From Chloroflexi bacterium TSY (GTDB taxonomy: Bacteria > Chloroflexota > Anaerolineae > Caldilineales > Caldilineaceae): a stretch of DNA of 64,000 bases. The notes below the pieces were generated by a model. It was not told where the DNA came from. It did no database searches and saw nothing but the letters and a program-made list of their open reading frames with translations. Position 1 is the first letter of the stretch. Every line of letters starts with the position of its first letter. The stretch is from NCBI GenBank assembly GCA_019217005.1, contig JAHBNG010000031.1, positions 1 through 64,000 of the forward strand. The letters run 5' to 3'. A program made the translations under genes and the position numbers. This document shows positions 35,161-43,804 of this stretch, piece after piece.

Positions 35161-35994
35161 ATGCGTTCTCCGGTTACAACATTCATCAAAACAAGCATCT
35201 TCTATCTTTTGCTAACCATTGGCATGGCCGTGATCGTGTTGCCCGTCTACTGGATGTTCATGGCGTCCTTCATGACCTTGGCCGATGTCTTTGATACGCC
35301 CGTTAATTTGTACCCACCCATCTGGCAACCGCAGAACTACATCACGATTTTTGCCGAATTCGAAATCGGGCTTTACTTTCGAAACAGCATTGTTGTCACC
35401 GGCAGCATTGTAATTCTCAACCTCCTCTTCTGCTCCTCGGTTGGCTATGGGCTGGCCAAATTTGATTTTCCGGGCAAAAATCTGGTCTTCATGTTCATCA
35501 TGGCCACGATTATGATTCCATTTGCCGTGATTTTGATCCCGCTCTATCTGATCGTGCGTACATTCGATTGGATTGACACGTTTCAGGGACTCATTATCCC
35601 CTTTGCCATGTCGCCCGTCGGCATTTTTCTGATGCGTCAATTTATCATCTCTGTGCCCGATGATTATATGGACGCAGCGCGGATTGACGGTGCCAGCGAA
35701 TTGAGTATCTTTTGGCGTATCGTTCTGCCCCTTTCACGTCCCGCCGTCATCACCCTGGCCATTATCACATTTGTCACAAACTGGGATCAATTTCTGTGGC
35801 CTCTCATCATCACCACTACAAAGTATTATCGTACGTTACCGATCGGGCTGGCCAGCTTCATGCAGCAATTTACCAACGATTGGCATCTGTTGATGACGAG
35901 TGCCGTCGTGGCCGTATTGCCTGTGATGTTGCTGTTCCTCGTCATGCAGCGACAGTTTTTAGAAGGGATGGCGGGGTTGTCGGGGATCAAGTAA
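35161..35994 (+). CDS. Sugar ABC transporter permease (MalG/UgpE type)
   Basis: 277 residues from the ATG giving MRSPVTTFIKTSIFYLL, behind AAGGA. Six TMs; YWMFMASFMTLADVFDTPVNLYPP is the conserved N-terminal periplasmic marker of MalG-type subunits, and the EAA loop reads YMDAARIDGASELSIFWRIVLPLSRP. A TTG two codons upstream is also open but lacks a site. Forms the second half of the sugar uptake channel. Confidence 0.93.
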   Translation: MRSPVTTFIKTSIFYLLLTIGMAVIVLPVYWMFMASFMTLADVFDTPVNLYPPIWQPQNYITIFAEFEIGLYFRNSIVVTGSIVILNLLFCSSVGYGLAKFDFPGKNLVFMFIMATIMIPFAVILIPLYLIVRTFDWIDTFQGLIIPFAMSPVGIFLMRQFIISVPDDYMDAARIDGASELSIFWRIVLPLSRPAVITLAIITFVTNWDQFLWPLIITTTKYYRTLPIGLASFMQQFTNDWHLLMTSAVVAVLPVMLLFLVMQRQFLEGMAGLSGIK

Positions 35995-36136
35995 CACAAT
36001 GAGAGTATTTGTAGTCACTTGTTAACCTCCAGTGGGGTACCAATGTCTTGCTCAAGGATACGTAGAGAGGCAAACAAAGGCATTGAATCGATTCACCCAT
36101 CAATTTCCGGTTAGTTTCCTATGAGAGATAGCTTTG

Positions 36137-36436
36137 TCAGTCTGTCGGCAAGAAAGCAGTATCTATACTGCGAACGATTTCTTGGTATTGTTTGCCCGTT
36201 AAGGGACATGCCATCAGGGAATCAAATTCATCTGGGGTCAGTAGTAATTGTCTGACGATTGCACGCAATGTACCAGTTGGTAAAGGCTTTCTCCCATGGG
36301 GGATTGTTACTTTGTGGTGTTTCTTACCATCAAGATAATACCAACATGTATTGTGTGATCTACTGCGAGTTATTGCATTGAGCTTAGTTTCAACTATATG
36401 CAATACTTCATTTGCGCGATATGATGCTCTAGCCAT
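36137..36436 (-). CDS. HicA-like small protein
   Basis: 99 residues. The middle HHKVTIPHGRKPLPTGTLRAIVRQLLLTPDEF matches the HicA/YcfA core (HxV-xxPxH-xxxLxxGTLxxIlrqagl), an mRNA-interferase-type double-stranded-RNA-binding-like fold. Here the catalytic-type histidine is present in KKHHKVTIPHG. It is longer than classic HicA (60-80 residues), with an N-terminal helix. Its start overlaps the upstream gene by 8 bases, so it is the third gene of a three-gene cassette. Toxin role is inference. Confidence 0.7.
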   Translation of the reverse strand: MARASYRANEVLHIVETKLNAITRSRSHNTCWYYLDGKKHHKVTIPHGRKPLPTGTLRAIVRQLLLTPDEFDSLMACPLTGKQYQEIVRSIDTAFLPTD

Positions 36437-36968
36437 CCAGCAAACTCTCCAAAAGCCGCTTCCACTTAATTGCTGGTCCTGCTAGTGTATCATCCGAAGA
36501 GTTGTGCAAATCTTCGTAAAGTTCAAGTAGTTGTTCTTTCATGTCTGCTATTGCATCGGCTTCAGTGCCACCAGATCCATAAGTTTCTGTATCGACAAAT
36601 CGAGCTATATATTCATCTAAGTATTCCTCGATAGTGATAAACAGTGGAGTGTGTTTTAAACTGACTTCAGAACTATCCAAATCATAAATGGGGATGGTGT
36701 ATATCTTAGGACATAAACTTAACTCATGAAGTTCATCTGCAAGTGATTGCAATCTTCGTGAAAGTTGATTGACCACTTTATATAATGAATCAACTGCGCC
36801 AACCATAGGAAAGTACGGGTTAGAGTATGTGGTTCCTTGTTCTTCAATCTTCTCTACGATTCCAGAGCCACTGGTTTGCTCCCAACCTTCGATAGAATCA
36901 ATACCGAAGCTGAAAGTCCCCTTTGTAATACTTGGTTGTATATACTTACCTTGAGACTGCTGTAGCAT
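36429..36968 (-). CDS. Uncharacterised protein of the TIGR04255/HicA-like cassette
   Basis: 179 residues from the ATG giving MLQQSQGKYI, with a strong AGGAGG site 8 bases upstream; the frame runs 29 codons further back inside the preceding gene. I do not recognise a family for the N-terminal part, which has a helix (VDSLYKVVNQLSRRLQSLADELHEL). The C-terminal TYGSGGTEADAIADMKEQLLELYEDL resembles the HicB-type G-x-T-xx-EAxxDLKexL element, so it may play the antitoxin part to the HicA-like protein downstream (inference). Cytosolic. Ten bases separate it from the TIGR04255 gene. Confidence 0.6.
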   Translation of the reverse strand: MLQQSQGKYIQPSITKGTFSFGIDSIEGWEQTSGSGIVEKIEEQGTTYSNPYFPMVGAVDSLYKVVNQLSRRLQSLADELHELSLCPKIYTIPIYDLDSSEVSLKHTPLFITIEEYLDEYIARFVDTETYGSGGTEADAIADMKEQLLELYEDLHNSSDDTLAGPAIKWKRLLESLLDG

Positions 36969-36978
36969 TGATAACCTC

Positions 36979-37749
36979 CTAGCTTTCGGGATCAAATGGA
37001 TCAACACCGTAGTTTTCTGAGAGTGACCATCTAAACGCCTGATAAATAACATCATGATAACGATTAGAAATATCTTCCAATGAACTTAAGGGGGTAATCT
37101 CACTGTCGATATACATATCAAAATCTAAAATGATCGCTCGCGACTCAGAGTCTTCTAGTTCTGACCAGAGAATCGCTATTGTTAATTTATCAGATCCGTC
37201 TACTACTGTGACACGCTGAATGGCTCTGATTGCATTTTGCAAAGGTTGCGTTCGAATCAATTCGGATAACTCAGGGCGCACAAGATCAAGAATATGATCT
37301 GCATGGACGTGGTCTGCCATATCTTGTGAGACTACATTAACATATCTTAGCCCAATACGAGCAGCTTCTTGAATGTCATATAGCGACTGAACTGTTTCAG
37401 ATAGCCATAATAGACTATTGTGAAACTTGTTCCAGTGTTCGTACTTGGTTGTAGTTAATGCAAATGAGTCGATGTTAAGAGTCGCTCTTAATGTTCCATC
37501 ATGATTCAGAAAGTGATGGCTGGCAAGTGTATTTGAGCTAACCTGTGTGTCCGCTACAGGGGGTAATATAGATATTTTCTGCTCGATTTCATAATTGGGC
37601 AAGCGTTCTCTGATTAAGTCTTGAAACTTGCTTGGTGTTTCAAAGCCAATACGTAAAATAGGAGCAAATCGTACTTGACATATGACCTCATTGAGTGGAG
37701 ATTTTCTTAACTGTACTTCTTGATAATCTGTCGGAAAATCGAAGGGCAT
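36979..37749 (-). CDS. TIGR04255 family protein
   Basis: 256 residues from the ATG giving MPFDFPTDYQEVQLRKSPL, behind GAGGAAG. The opening LRKSPLNEVICQVRFAPIL and the later GLRYVNVVSQDM segment are the diagnostic elements of TIGR04255, a sporadically distributed bacterial family of unknown function. Neither signal peptide nor membrane segment. It heads a tight three-gene unit with an unknown 179-residue protein and a HicA-like protein; TIGR04255 genes are often found in accessory islands. About 110 bases upstream lies the composite element at 37861. Confidence 0.78.
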   Translation of the reverse strand: MPFDFPTDYQEVQLRKSPLNEVICQVRFAPILRIGFETPSKFQDLIRERLPNYEIEQKISILPPVADTQVSSNTLASHHFLNHDGTLRATLNIDSFALTTTKYEHWNKFHNSLLWLSETVQSLYDIQEAARIGLRYVNVVSQDMADHVHADHILDLVRPELSELIRTQPLQNAIRAIQRVTVVDGSDKLTIAILWSELEDSESRAIILDFDMYIDSEITPLSSLEDISNRYHDVIYQAFRWSLSENYGVDPFDPES

Positions 37750-37860
37750 GGAGATCTTCCTCGTGAAAAAGAATTTAACACTGGCTATCTTCATACAATT
37801 TAGCATCATGATGTTGATTGTTCCAAATATCAAATACGCTCAACATAGATGTACCAGACT

Positions 37861-38238
37861 CAGTAGATCCAAATTTCAGGTTTTGAGAGAGAATTCTGGC
37901 TAAACAGTTGACATAAATACAAATTTGCCGGTCGATATCTAGTTTTTGCGTTAGATTTGGGCGATTTTCAGATATGAAATAGGTTGTTTTCTGGGGGTGG
38001 TTCATTTTAGGCGGACAATTAGGTTTACATTTTTGCAAAGAGAAAAGATGTTTATATTTTCTACTTTGAGCCATGCTCAGGCAGAAAATGACCTCATATA
38101 GATTTTTATCTATGTATCAAAAGTGTAAACCTAATTCTGAACCACCCCGTTTTCTGTAACCGAAATCTGAATAAATGACTCCAAAATCCCTGCAATCTCG
38201 ACTGAAAATAGCCAAAAACGCCAAATTTGGATCTACTG
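37861..38238. repeat. Family B miniature element carrying a nested family A element (378 bp)
   Basis: Ends CAGTAGATCC/GGATCTACTG, 5-bp duplication AGACT on both sides (37856-37860 and 38239-38243). Length is exactly 215 (B) + 155 (A) + 8 (duplication). It lies 8 bases after the acyl-CoA dehydrogenase stop and upstream of the TIGR04255 cassette. Confidence 0.95.
37994..38148. repeat. Family A miniature element, subtype 1, nested
   Basis: 155 bp inside the family B element, with an exact 8-bp duplication GTTTTCTG (37986-37993 and 38149-38156). Same sequence as the copy at 15524-15678. Confidence 0.95.
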
Positions 38239-38245
38239 AGACTGT

Positions 38246-39421
38246 TCATGGGTCTCCAATATCGTAAAGCGCTGCACCCTGCTTAAGCAGACCACGCGCC
38301 ACCACCGTCCGATGAATCTCTGACGTACCGTCAAAGATACGATAGATCCGTGCATCACGGTAGTAACGTTCAATGGGCATTTCCTTACAAAAGCCCATCC
38401 CGCCAAAGAGTTGAACACCCCGATCCACGACGCGCCCCAACATCTCGGCGGCGTGAACTTTGACCATCGATATCAGCTCCCGTGCATCATTTCCTCGGTC
38501 CAACTCGAATGCCGCTTTGTGAACCAACAGACGTGCAGCATTGATCTCGATAGCACTATCAGCCAGCATCTGCTGAACCAACTGAAAGTTGCCAATGGGA
38601 TGTCCAAACTGATGCCGCTCCTTGGCGTAATTGACCATCATCGTCAGCACATGACAGGCTTTGCCCACCGCCCGGGCACCGATCTGTGCCAGCCGCACTC
38701 GGCCCAACTGTTCCAGGATAAGTCGTAGGCCACGCCCCTCTTCACCTAGCAGGTTTTCAGAACCCAACTGGACATCATCAAAGAAAAGTTCGATATGGCT
38801 CGTGCCCCGCAAACCCATCATCTTCTGATCTTTGCCCACAGTTACGCCGAGCATTTCTTTGTCGACCAGAAACATGGAGAGCCCCCGGCTGCCTTGTTCC
38901 GGATCCGTCACGGCGGAAACCACGAAGAAATCGGAAAAGAGGCCGTCACTGACGAAGTGCTTGCTGCCACTCAGCCGCCAACCGGAGCCATTACGCAACG
39001 CCCGCGTTGAAATGCCAGCCGCATCAGACCCTGCTCCTGGCTCGGTAATAGCAATCGAGCAAGTTCGTTTACCTTGCACTGCCGGTAGCAGCCAGCGTTC
39101 GACTTGCTCACCTTGACAACTGAGAAGAATCTCATAGACATTGCCAAAGGCGCGTCGAATCAGAATATCGGTCGTGTGACCAAACTGCTCCTCTAGCAGC
39201 ATCGTGTCTACTGCAGAGAGCCCGCCACCTCCATATTCTGTGGGCATGTTTGTTCCATAAAGACCGAGTGCTTTCGACTTTTCAAAGATGCTCGCAGCTT
39301 TTTCTGGAGCCAGTTCACCGGTCTCTTCTACCTCTTCTTCGAGTGGAGCCAGTTCATTCGCAATAAAACGGCGGACGGTGCTGATCATCATTTGTTGTTC
39401 ATCGGAGAGTGAGAAATTCAT
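38246..39421 (-). CDS. Acyl-CoA dehydrogenase
   Basis: 391-residue flavoenzyme introducing a trans-2 double bond into an acyl-CoA. Usual three-domain order; signatures are AITEPGAGSDAAGISTRA (substrate/FAD loop), FVSDG, the GLRGTSHIELFFDDV strand, and RVVDRGVQLFGGMGFCKEMPIERYYRDARIYRIFDGTSEIH at the C-terminus with the short-chain-type position of the catalytic Glu filled by G-F-C-K-E (Glu present). FAD expected. The stop lies 8 bases before the composite element, so the terminator has probably been pushed away. Confidence 0.92.
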   Translation of the reverse strand: MNFSLSDEQQMMISTVRRFIANELAPLEEEVEETGELAPEKAASIFEKSKALGLYGTNMPTEYGGGGLSAVDTMLLEEQFGHTTDILIRRAFGNVYEILLSCQGEQVERWLLPAVQGKRTCSIAITEPGAGSDAAGISTRALRNGSGWRLSGSKHFVSDGLFSDFFVVSAVTDPEQGSRGLSMFLVDKEMLGVTVGKDQKMMGLRGTSHIELFFDDVQLGSENLLGEEGRGLRLILEQLGRVRLAQIGARAVGKACHVLTMMVNYAKERHQFGHPIGNFQLVQQMLADSAIEINAARLLVHKAAFELDRGNDARELISMVKVHAAEMLGRVVDRGVQLFGGMGFCKEMPIERYYRDARIYRIFDGTSEIHRTVVARGLLKQGAALYDIGDP

Positions 39422-39627
39422 GCGGAATACCTTATCTCTGTTGGATAGACTATACCACCCTATTCATTGACAAGAGTGCACATTCATATTAGAATGAGTA
39501 GACTTAATTGAATCTTTCGATTCTCTTGAGATCCCTTTAATCTGATACATCTTTTCGTAAATAGCACAGCAGTTTAATTCGCCGACCCTCTAAGCTAGAC
39601 TTTGTAAGTTTTAAGCACCATAAAAAG

Positions 39628-41203
39628 TTAATAACAGACAGCAGAAAGTAAGGTGTTCACCTGAGAGGGAGAGAATAAACGAAGATCAGGTGAAAAGTGA
39701 GATGTCTGGAAAAGGAAATGGCACCATAAGCGGCGGCGAACCAGAGAGAGGAGGTCATGGAAGGTGGCGTGAGTCTTGTGATACCAAGCAGCTTGAGGCA
39801 AAGGGATAGAGCCATCAGGAGAGAAGGCATGAGCCATCAAGATGACAAGGCTCAGTAGATCCAAATTTGGCGTTTTTGGCTATTTTCAGTCGAGATTGCA
39901 GGGATTTTGGAGTCATTTATTCAGATTTCGGTTACAGAAAACAACCTATTTCATATCTGAAAATCGCCCAAATCTAACGCAAAAACTAGATATCGACCGG
40001 CAAATTTGTATTTATGTCAACTGTTTAGCCAGAATTCTCTCTCAAAACCTGAAATTTGGATCTACTGAGGCTGAAAAGACCAAAGAGAGCAGGAGTAGTC
40101 CTCTCAATGGCCAAGTCACTCCACTGGCGCTGAGTTTCGACACCGAGGTGAGCTCTGGCTTCCTCGAAAGAGACTTCAATGGACCAACGTTTGACGAAAT
40201 CAGCGATGATGTGGGGGGCAGCCTGATGAATATCGGTGGAGAAGTAAGCGACGGTCTCAGCTTGGCCTTTGGGATCGCGGACTAAAACCCAGCGCAGAAG
40301 GAGCGGAGTTGTGCCGGTAGAGTACCAAAAGGCAATACCAGTGGCCCAGTCGACGACTTCAGAGTCTCCCCCATACCAGTCAATGCGGCAGCGGTGCCAA
40401 CAGGTGGTTTTGAAGAGGGCAACATCTTCCAGCTTGGGCAGTCGCTGCCCAACGACAGGAGGACGACCAGGTCGTTTTGTGCCGTCAGGTTTCAAACGGG
40501 AGGGTGGATAGTCAAAGAGACGCGCATCCAGGCGCAGAGGCGCAATCAAGGTGACTCCTTGGGATTGACAGCGCAAGCCCAACTCGATCACACTGTAAGC
40601 CCCATCGCCGATGAGCTTGATTTCTCGGCCTGGCAAAGCTCGACGCAGCCAGGCCACCACCTGCATGGTTCGTTTCGCCACTGTTCGGTGGCGCTGGTTG
40701 AGCGTTTCGCTGACTTTCGGTGTTGTGAGTAAGACGCTCAGAAAGGGCATTGACCAGTAGAGGTCACTCCACAGCAACTTGACCACCACACAGAAGACCA
40801 GCCACCGCAATCCGCTCGTGCTTACGCTCATCTTCCGGCCTGACGCCAGGCTATCTCGCCAGTGTCCTCGTTTACTGATCTTGGGACCCCAGCGCCTTTC
40901 TAGCGTCTCGTCTACCGTTATCTCGACTGGCGCTCCCATGACCACAAACGTATCCACAATCAAGTGCAGTAAGATATAGCTCAACATCAATCCATCCCAC
41001 TTTGCTCGATTCAGCACATGGTGATACTTGGACCAGTCTCCCTCTTGCTCCAATCCCATCACTCTCAACGCCGCTGTCACCGTTCGTCTTCCCTTCGTTA
41101 ACACCGTCCCTATCACCAAGACCAGTGCCTTTTGGTACGTCGGTTCTGTGAAGACTGGGCGAAAGCTCTCGAACAACGGGATTATTTCTGCTGGAAGGAA
41201 CAT
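39628..41203 (-). pseudogene. IS transposase (DDE, IS701/DDE_5-like), interrupted by a family B element
   Basis: The catalytic core is complete: first Asp in EITVDETLERRWG (Asp98), second in KLIGDGAYS, Glu in WSIEVSFEEAR. The frame then runs into the element at ...ALFGLFSL and stops 14 codons inside it. Beyond it, from 39847 down, the protein resumes LVILMAHAFSPDGSIPLPQA through VNTLLSAVCY. Removing 215 bp plus one AGCCT copy rejoins FSLVILMAH in frame. Because the break is behind the DDE residues, a truncated transposase could be made, but is probably inactive. Confidence 0.88.
39853..40067. repeat. Family B miniature element (215 bp)
   Basis: Ends CAGTAGATCCAAATTT/AAATTTGGATCTACTG, target duplication AGGCT (39848-39852 and 40068-40072). 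Inside the transposase gene. Same orientation as the copy at 54968. Confidence 0.95.
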
Positions 41204-41390
41204 TGGGCTCTCCTCTCTTTGATAGTTGTTTTCTCACTCCTATCTTACATCAGCTTCCCTTTTGTTCCTTCTTTATTAACTTTTTAATGTGCCCAAATTG
41301 TACAAAGTCGAGCTAAGAGAAGGCTTGAATAAGCTTATGCGAACTTCTGCTGGTATTTACTATCCACTTTTACACGAAAGGAGGTATTCT

Positions 41391-41468
41391 ATGTGCATCA
41401 TACGTTTGTTCAAATGTACTCAACTCAATGCCTTCTGGCGCGCTTTGCTTTGTTCATCTAGATCATAG
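41391..41468 (+). CDS. Possible 25-residue small protein
   Basis: ATG preceded by AAAGGAGGTATTCT, a near-ideal ribosome site at correct spacing, then 25 codons (MCIIRLFKCTQLNAFWRALL, ending SRS) and TAG. Short, basic and cysteine-containing with a hydrophobic stretch. The upstream region downstream of the insertion sequence has no clear promoter. The strong site is the only support; it may be the leftover of a longer gene. Confidence 0.3.
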   Translation: MCIIRLFKCTQLNAFWRALLCSSRS

Positions 41469-41631
41469 TTCATCTATAGCCTTTCAGAAAAAGATTTTCT
41501 TGTCGTTGATGGCATTTCAGCATTTCAGCCGGTCAGCCAGAGAGCTGACGAGCTGAAATGCTACTGTTTCGTGTGGAAAAGCATTATCTGAACATCTATA
41601 GTACACCTAAACTTCAACATCTTTAAGTTCT

Positions 41632-41710
41632 GTTGACATTTAGAGTGCGCCCTCAGAGAGTTAGTTGCGTTCAGCGGTACTTTCTCTCGAGAGGGCTGTC
41701 AAATGTCAAC
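41632..41710. repeat. Palindromic element with GTTGACATT ends (79 bp)
   Basis: GTTGACATTTAGAGTGCGCC at the left, GGGCTGTCAAATGTCAAC at the right, with a central TTTCTCTCGAGAGG. Near-identical to the copy at 59990-60068. Confidence 0.85.
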
Positions 41711-41929
41711 GACTCCTAATCACTTGTCCCGCAAAACGTTACAAAATGGGCCAGAAAATCTCACGCCAAGCCGTGAAGACGCCAAGGCGTTAAGCGTTTC
41801 CCAGCCGACGGCAGAGTGGCAGCACTGATCCATTCTAAGACTCCGTGCCAACCCTTTGCGGCTTTGCGCCTTTGCGAGAGGCTTTTTGGTTCTGGCTTCG
41901 AAGCGAAGCGGCCTTGGTCAGGATAGGGG

Positions 41930-42006
41930 CTTATCCGAAAAGTTCTGTGACGATGCATTCTCACTCGAGAAGCTGATCGGACTCACAACCACTTTTCGGA
42001 TAGGTT
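41930..42006. repeat. 77-bp inverted repeat (CTTATCCGAAAAGT)
   Basis: CTTATCCGAAAAGT at the left and ACTTTTCGGATAGG at the right, with no coding content. Together with the next three entries it makes up the element-filled gap 41469-42758, which holds no supported gene. Confidence 0.65.
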
Positions 42007-42009
42007 ATA

Positions 42010-42141
42010 AGAGCGTGTTTTAAAAGTGTCGCAGCGTGTCATTCTGAGTGAAGGAACTGAGCGAAGAATCTTCTTTCTGCACTTGGAACGAGGGATTCTT
42101 CGTCCCAAAGCCTCCTCAGAATGACTTTTAAAACACGCTCT
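42010..42141. repeat. 132-bp element with AGAGCGTGTTTTAAAAGT ends
   Basis: Perfect 18-bp inverted ends AGAGCGTGTTTTAAAAGT/ACTTTTAAAACACGCTCT, with TAA beside GAGCGTG on both sides, as expected for a TA-targeting (IS630/Tc1-type) miniature element. The core holds GTCATTCTGAGTGAAGGAA..., a word group also seen near 47369 and 58263. Confidence 0.75.
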
Positions 42142-42170
42142 AAGGCTAAACCCAGAACACACACCAGTCT

Positions 42171-42422
42171 CAGTAGCCCCAAAATGTGTCTATGAACCAC
42201 GGATTGAGCATTCTCTAATGCGGCTGTACTCGACTGGAACCGGCGTTCTCTATTACACGCAGTAGGATTTCTCAGAGGTAGAGCGTTCAAATGGCGAAAA
42301 AAGACGCAGTAGAGAATCTCGGACCATTTGGCACGCTCGAGTCTGTTTTGACTGAGAAGTGCAGGATTATGTCTACTGCGTGTAATAGAGAACACCTCCT
42401 CTGCAGGAATTTGGATCTACTG
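42171..42422. repeat. Family B relative (252 bp) with different core
   Basis: Left end CAGTAGCCCC, right end GGATCTACTG, exact AGTCT duplication (42166-42170 and 42423-42427). Only the ends and the AGNCT target match family B; the core differs and contains another inverted repeat at 42245-42393. Confidence 0.8.
42245..42393. repeat. Inner inverted repeat within the family B relative (149 bp)
   Basis: GTTCTCTATTACACGCAGTA at the left and its exact complement at the right, 20-bp perfect ends. It may be a further element inserted in the first, but no duplication is seen at its edges. Confidence 0.7.
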
Positions 42423-42566
42423 AGTCTATTAATTATAGCACTATCATTCATGGACCGGAATGGCCAAAGGACGTTCATCCAGATCGTTTAGTCAGCCATG
42501 AAATGTCCAAGAAATTTTTCATGGTATAGGAATTTATAAAAATCAGTCATATAGCGCTGCCAATTC

Positions 42567-42716
42567 CTGGCTGTTCACGAAGTGGTCGCTTCGACCTAGC
42601 TGACAGCTGATGGCTGTGGCGAAGCCGCTTTCTTGAGTATAGGAAAATCTAGAATCAGCCACGAGACATGACCAGATTCTGGCTGTTCACGAAGTGGTCA
42701 CTTCGACCTAGCTGAC
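42567..42716. repeat. Two direct copies of a 38-bp word
   Basis: CTGGCTGTTCACGAAGTGGT followed by CGCTTCGACCTAGCTGAC at 42567-42604, and the same with one change (A for G) at 42679-42716. Inner dyads GAAGTGGTCGCTTC can fold. Just upstream of the kinase gene; could be protein-binding sites or a dispersed repeat. Confidence 0.6.
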
Positions 42717-42758
42717 GGCTGATTAGCTGACAGCTTTTTTATTCTATAGGGAACAACA

Positions 42759-43772
42759 ATGAAACCTTATGAAGAATTAACCTGGCGTGGCAAACTGCGT
42801 CGGTTTCGTCTGCTCGCAGCACATGCGTTACAACAATATGATATTGAGTTACAGCGGTTTGATTTAATTGGTTATGATACCAACATCCTCTATCGCATCT
42901 ATGCGGCGGATGGTTCTCAGTATGCCTTACGATTGGCGAATGGTCAATGGCGGACGATGAATGATGCTCAGTCAGAGGCGACTTGGCTTCAGGCACTTGC
43001 GCAGGATACGCAGATTCCAGTCCCTCGAATTGTGTCCGCCAGAAATGGCGATTCTGTCATTACACCTCAGATTCAGGGTATGCCTTCAGGTGGGCATGCA
43101 ATTCTGATGAGTTGGTTGCCAGGTGTGCTTATGGGGAAACGGCTGACTGAACAAAATCTTGTAAAGATGGGGAAGCTGTTTGGTCAACTGCATCAACACG
43201 GTGTCTCGTGGAAGCCACCTTCAGGATTTACCACGAGACGCTTTGATAATTTTCTTTCAAGAGGTGAAGAGGATCTTTTCCTGACTGACCAATACACCGC
43301 CTTGTATGCACCGGAAACGACCCAGATACTGCGTTTGATTCGAGAACAAGTGGAGGCGACCTATGCAGCGCTCGATCCCGCTGATCTACGCGTGATCCAT
43401 TGTGATTTGTGGCATGACAACATCAAAATAGACAAAGGTGTACTCTACCCCTTTGACTTTGAGGATACAATTTGGGGTTATCGCCTTCACGATATTGCGA
43501 TGGCGATGCTTGATCTGTATGAGGATACGGAAGATATGGAGCGCTATGAGCAGCTCCTGACTGCGTTTCGAAGGGGCGATGAAGAATATCTGGCGTGGCC
43601 CGAGGGCGATATGACGCTCCTCCAGATCGGGCGCATTCTTTGGCGTCTCAATCACTATGTGCGTTGGGCACCCGAAGAGTGGCTCAAGAAGGACGCAGCA
43701 TTCAACGCCGATCTCTTCCGACGCTATCTGGAAACGGGCAAGTTGATCCCGCCACTCCAGACACCGCGGTAG
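42759..43772 (+). CDS. Aminoglycoside-phosphotransferase-like kinase (APH/homoserine-kinase-type)
   Basis: 337 residues, protein-kinase-like fold. The catalytic loop is VIHCDLWHDNIKI (H-x-D...N), the metal Asp is in YPFDFEDTIWG, and the N-lobe has TNILYRIYAADGSQYALRLA with the ATP lysine replaced by Arg. This resembles the HSK2/APH and fructosamine-kinase-like branch. Phosphorylates a hydroxyl on a small molecule; resistance function is not implied. It stands alone behind a long repeat-filled gap, and has TAGGGAACA before its ATG. Confidence 0.85.
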   Translation: MKPYEELTWRGKLRRFRLLAAHALQQYDIELQRFDLIGYDTNILYRIYAADGSQYALRLANGQWRTMNDAQSEATWLQALAQDTQIPVPRIVSARNGDSVITPQIQGMPSGGHAILMSWLPGVLMGKRLTEQNLVKMGKLFGQLHQHGVSWKPPSGFTTRRFDNFLSRGEEDLFLTDQYTALYAPETTQILRLIREQVEATYAALDPADLRVIHCDLWHDNIKIDKGVLYPFDFEDTIWGYRLHDIAMAMLDLYEDTEDMERYEQLLTAFRRGDEEYLAWPEGDMTLLQIGRILWRLNHYVRWAPEEWLKKDAAFNADLFRRYLETGKLIPPLQTPR

Positions 43773-43804
43773 TTATCATACTTCGGAATTTTGGATCATC
43801 GCCT

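Larger units (their letters stand above)
39595..41312 (-). mobile_element. Insertion sequence (IS701-like), about 1.5 kb plus an internal 215-bp element
   Basis: Imperfect inverted ends CTAGACTTTGTA.../CTCGACTTTGTA... continuing into a conserved TTAAAAAGTTAATAA block. CTAAG is present on both sides (39590-39594, 41313-41317) as target duplication. Contains one transposase gene, itself interrupted by a family B element. Family inferred from the DDE protein; IS701 members normally duplicate 4 bp (YTAR), which CTAA would also satisfy. Confidence 0.8.

Noticed and set aside
37861..38238. CRISPR-like or tandem repeat array
   Set aside because: The repetition comes from two nested elements with inverted ends, not from direct repeats with spacers.
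42759..43772. Antibiotic resistance aminoglycoside phosphotransferase
   Set aside because: Only the general kinase fold is supported; the family is mostly metabolic and no resistance-specific motif is seen.
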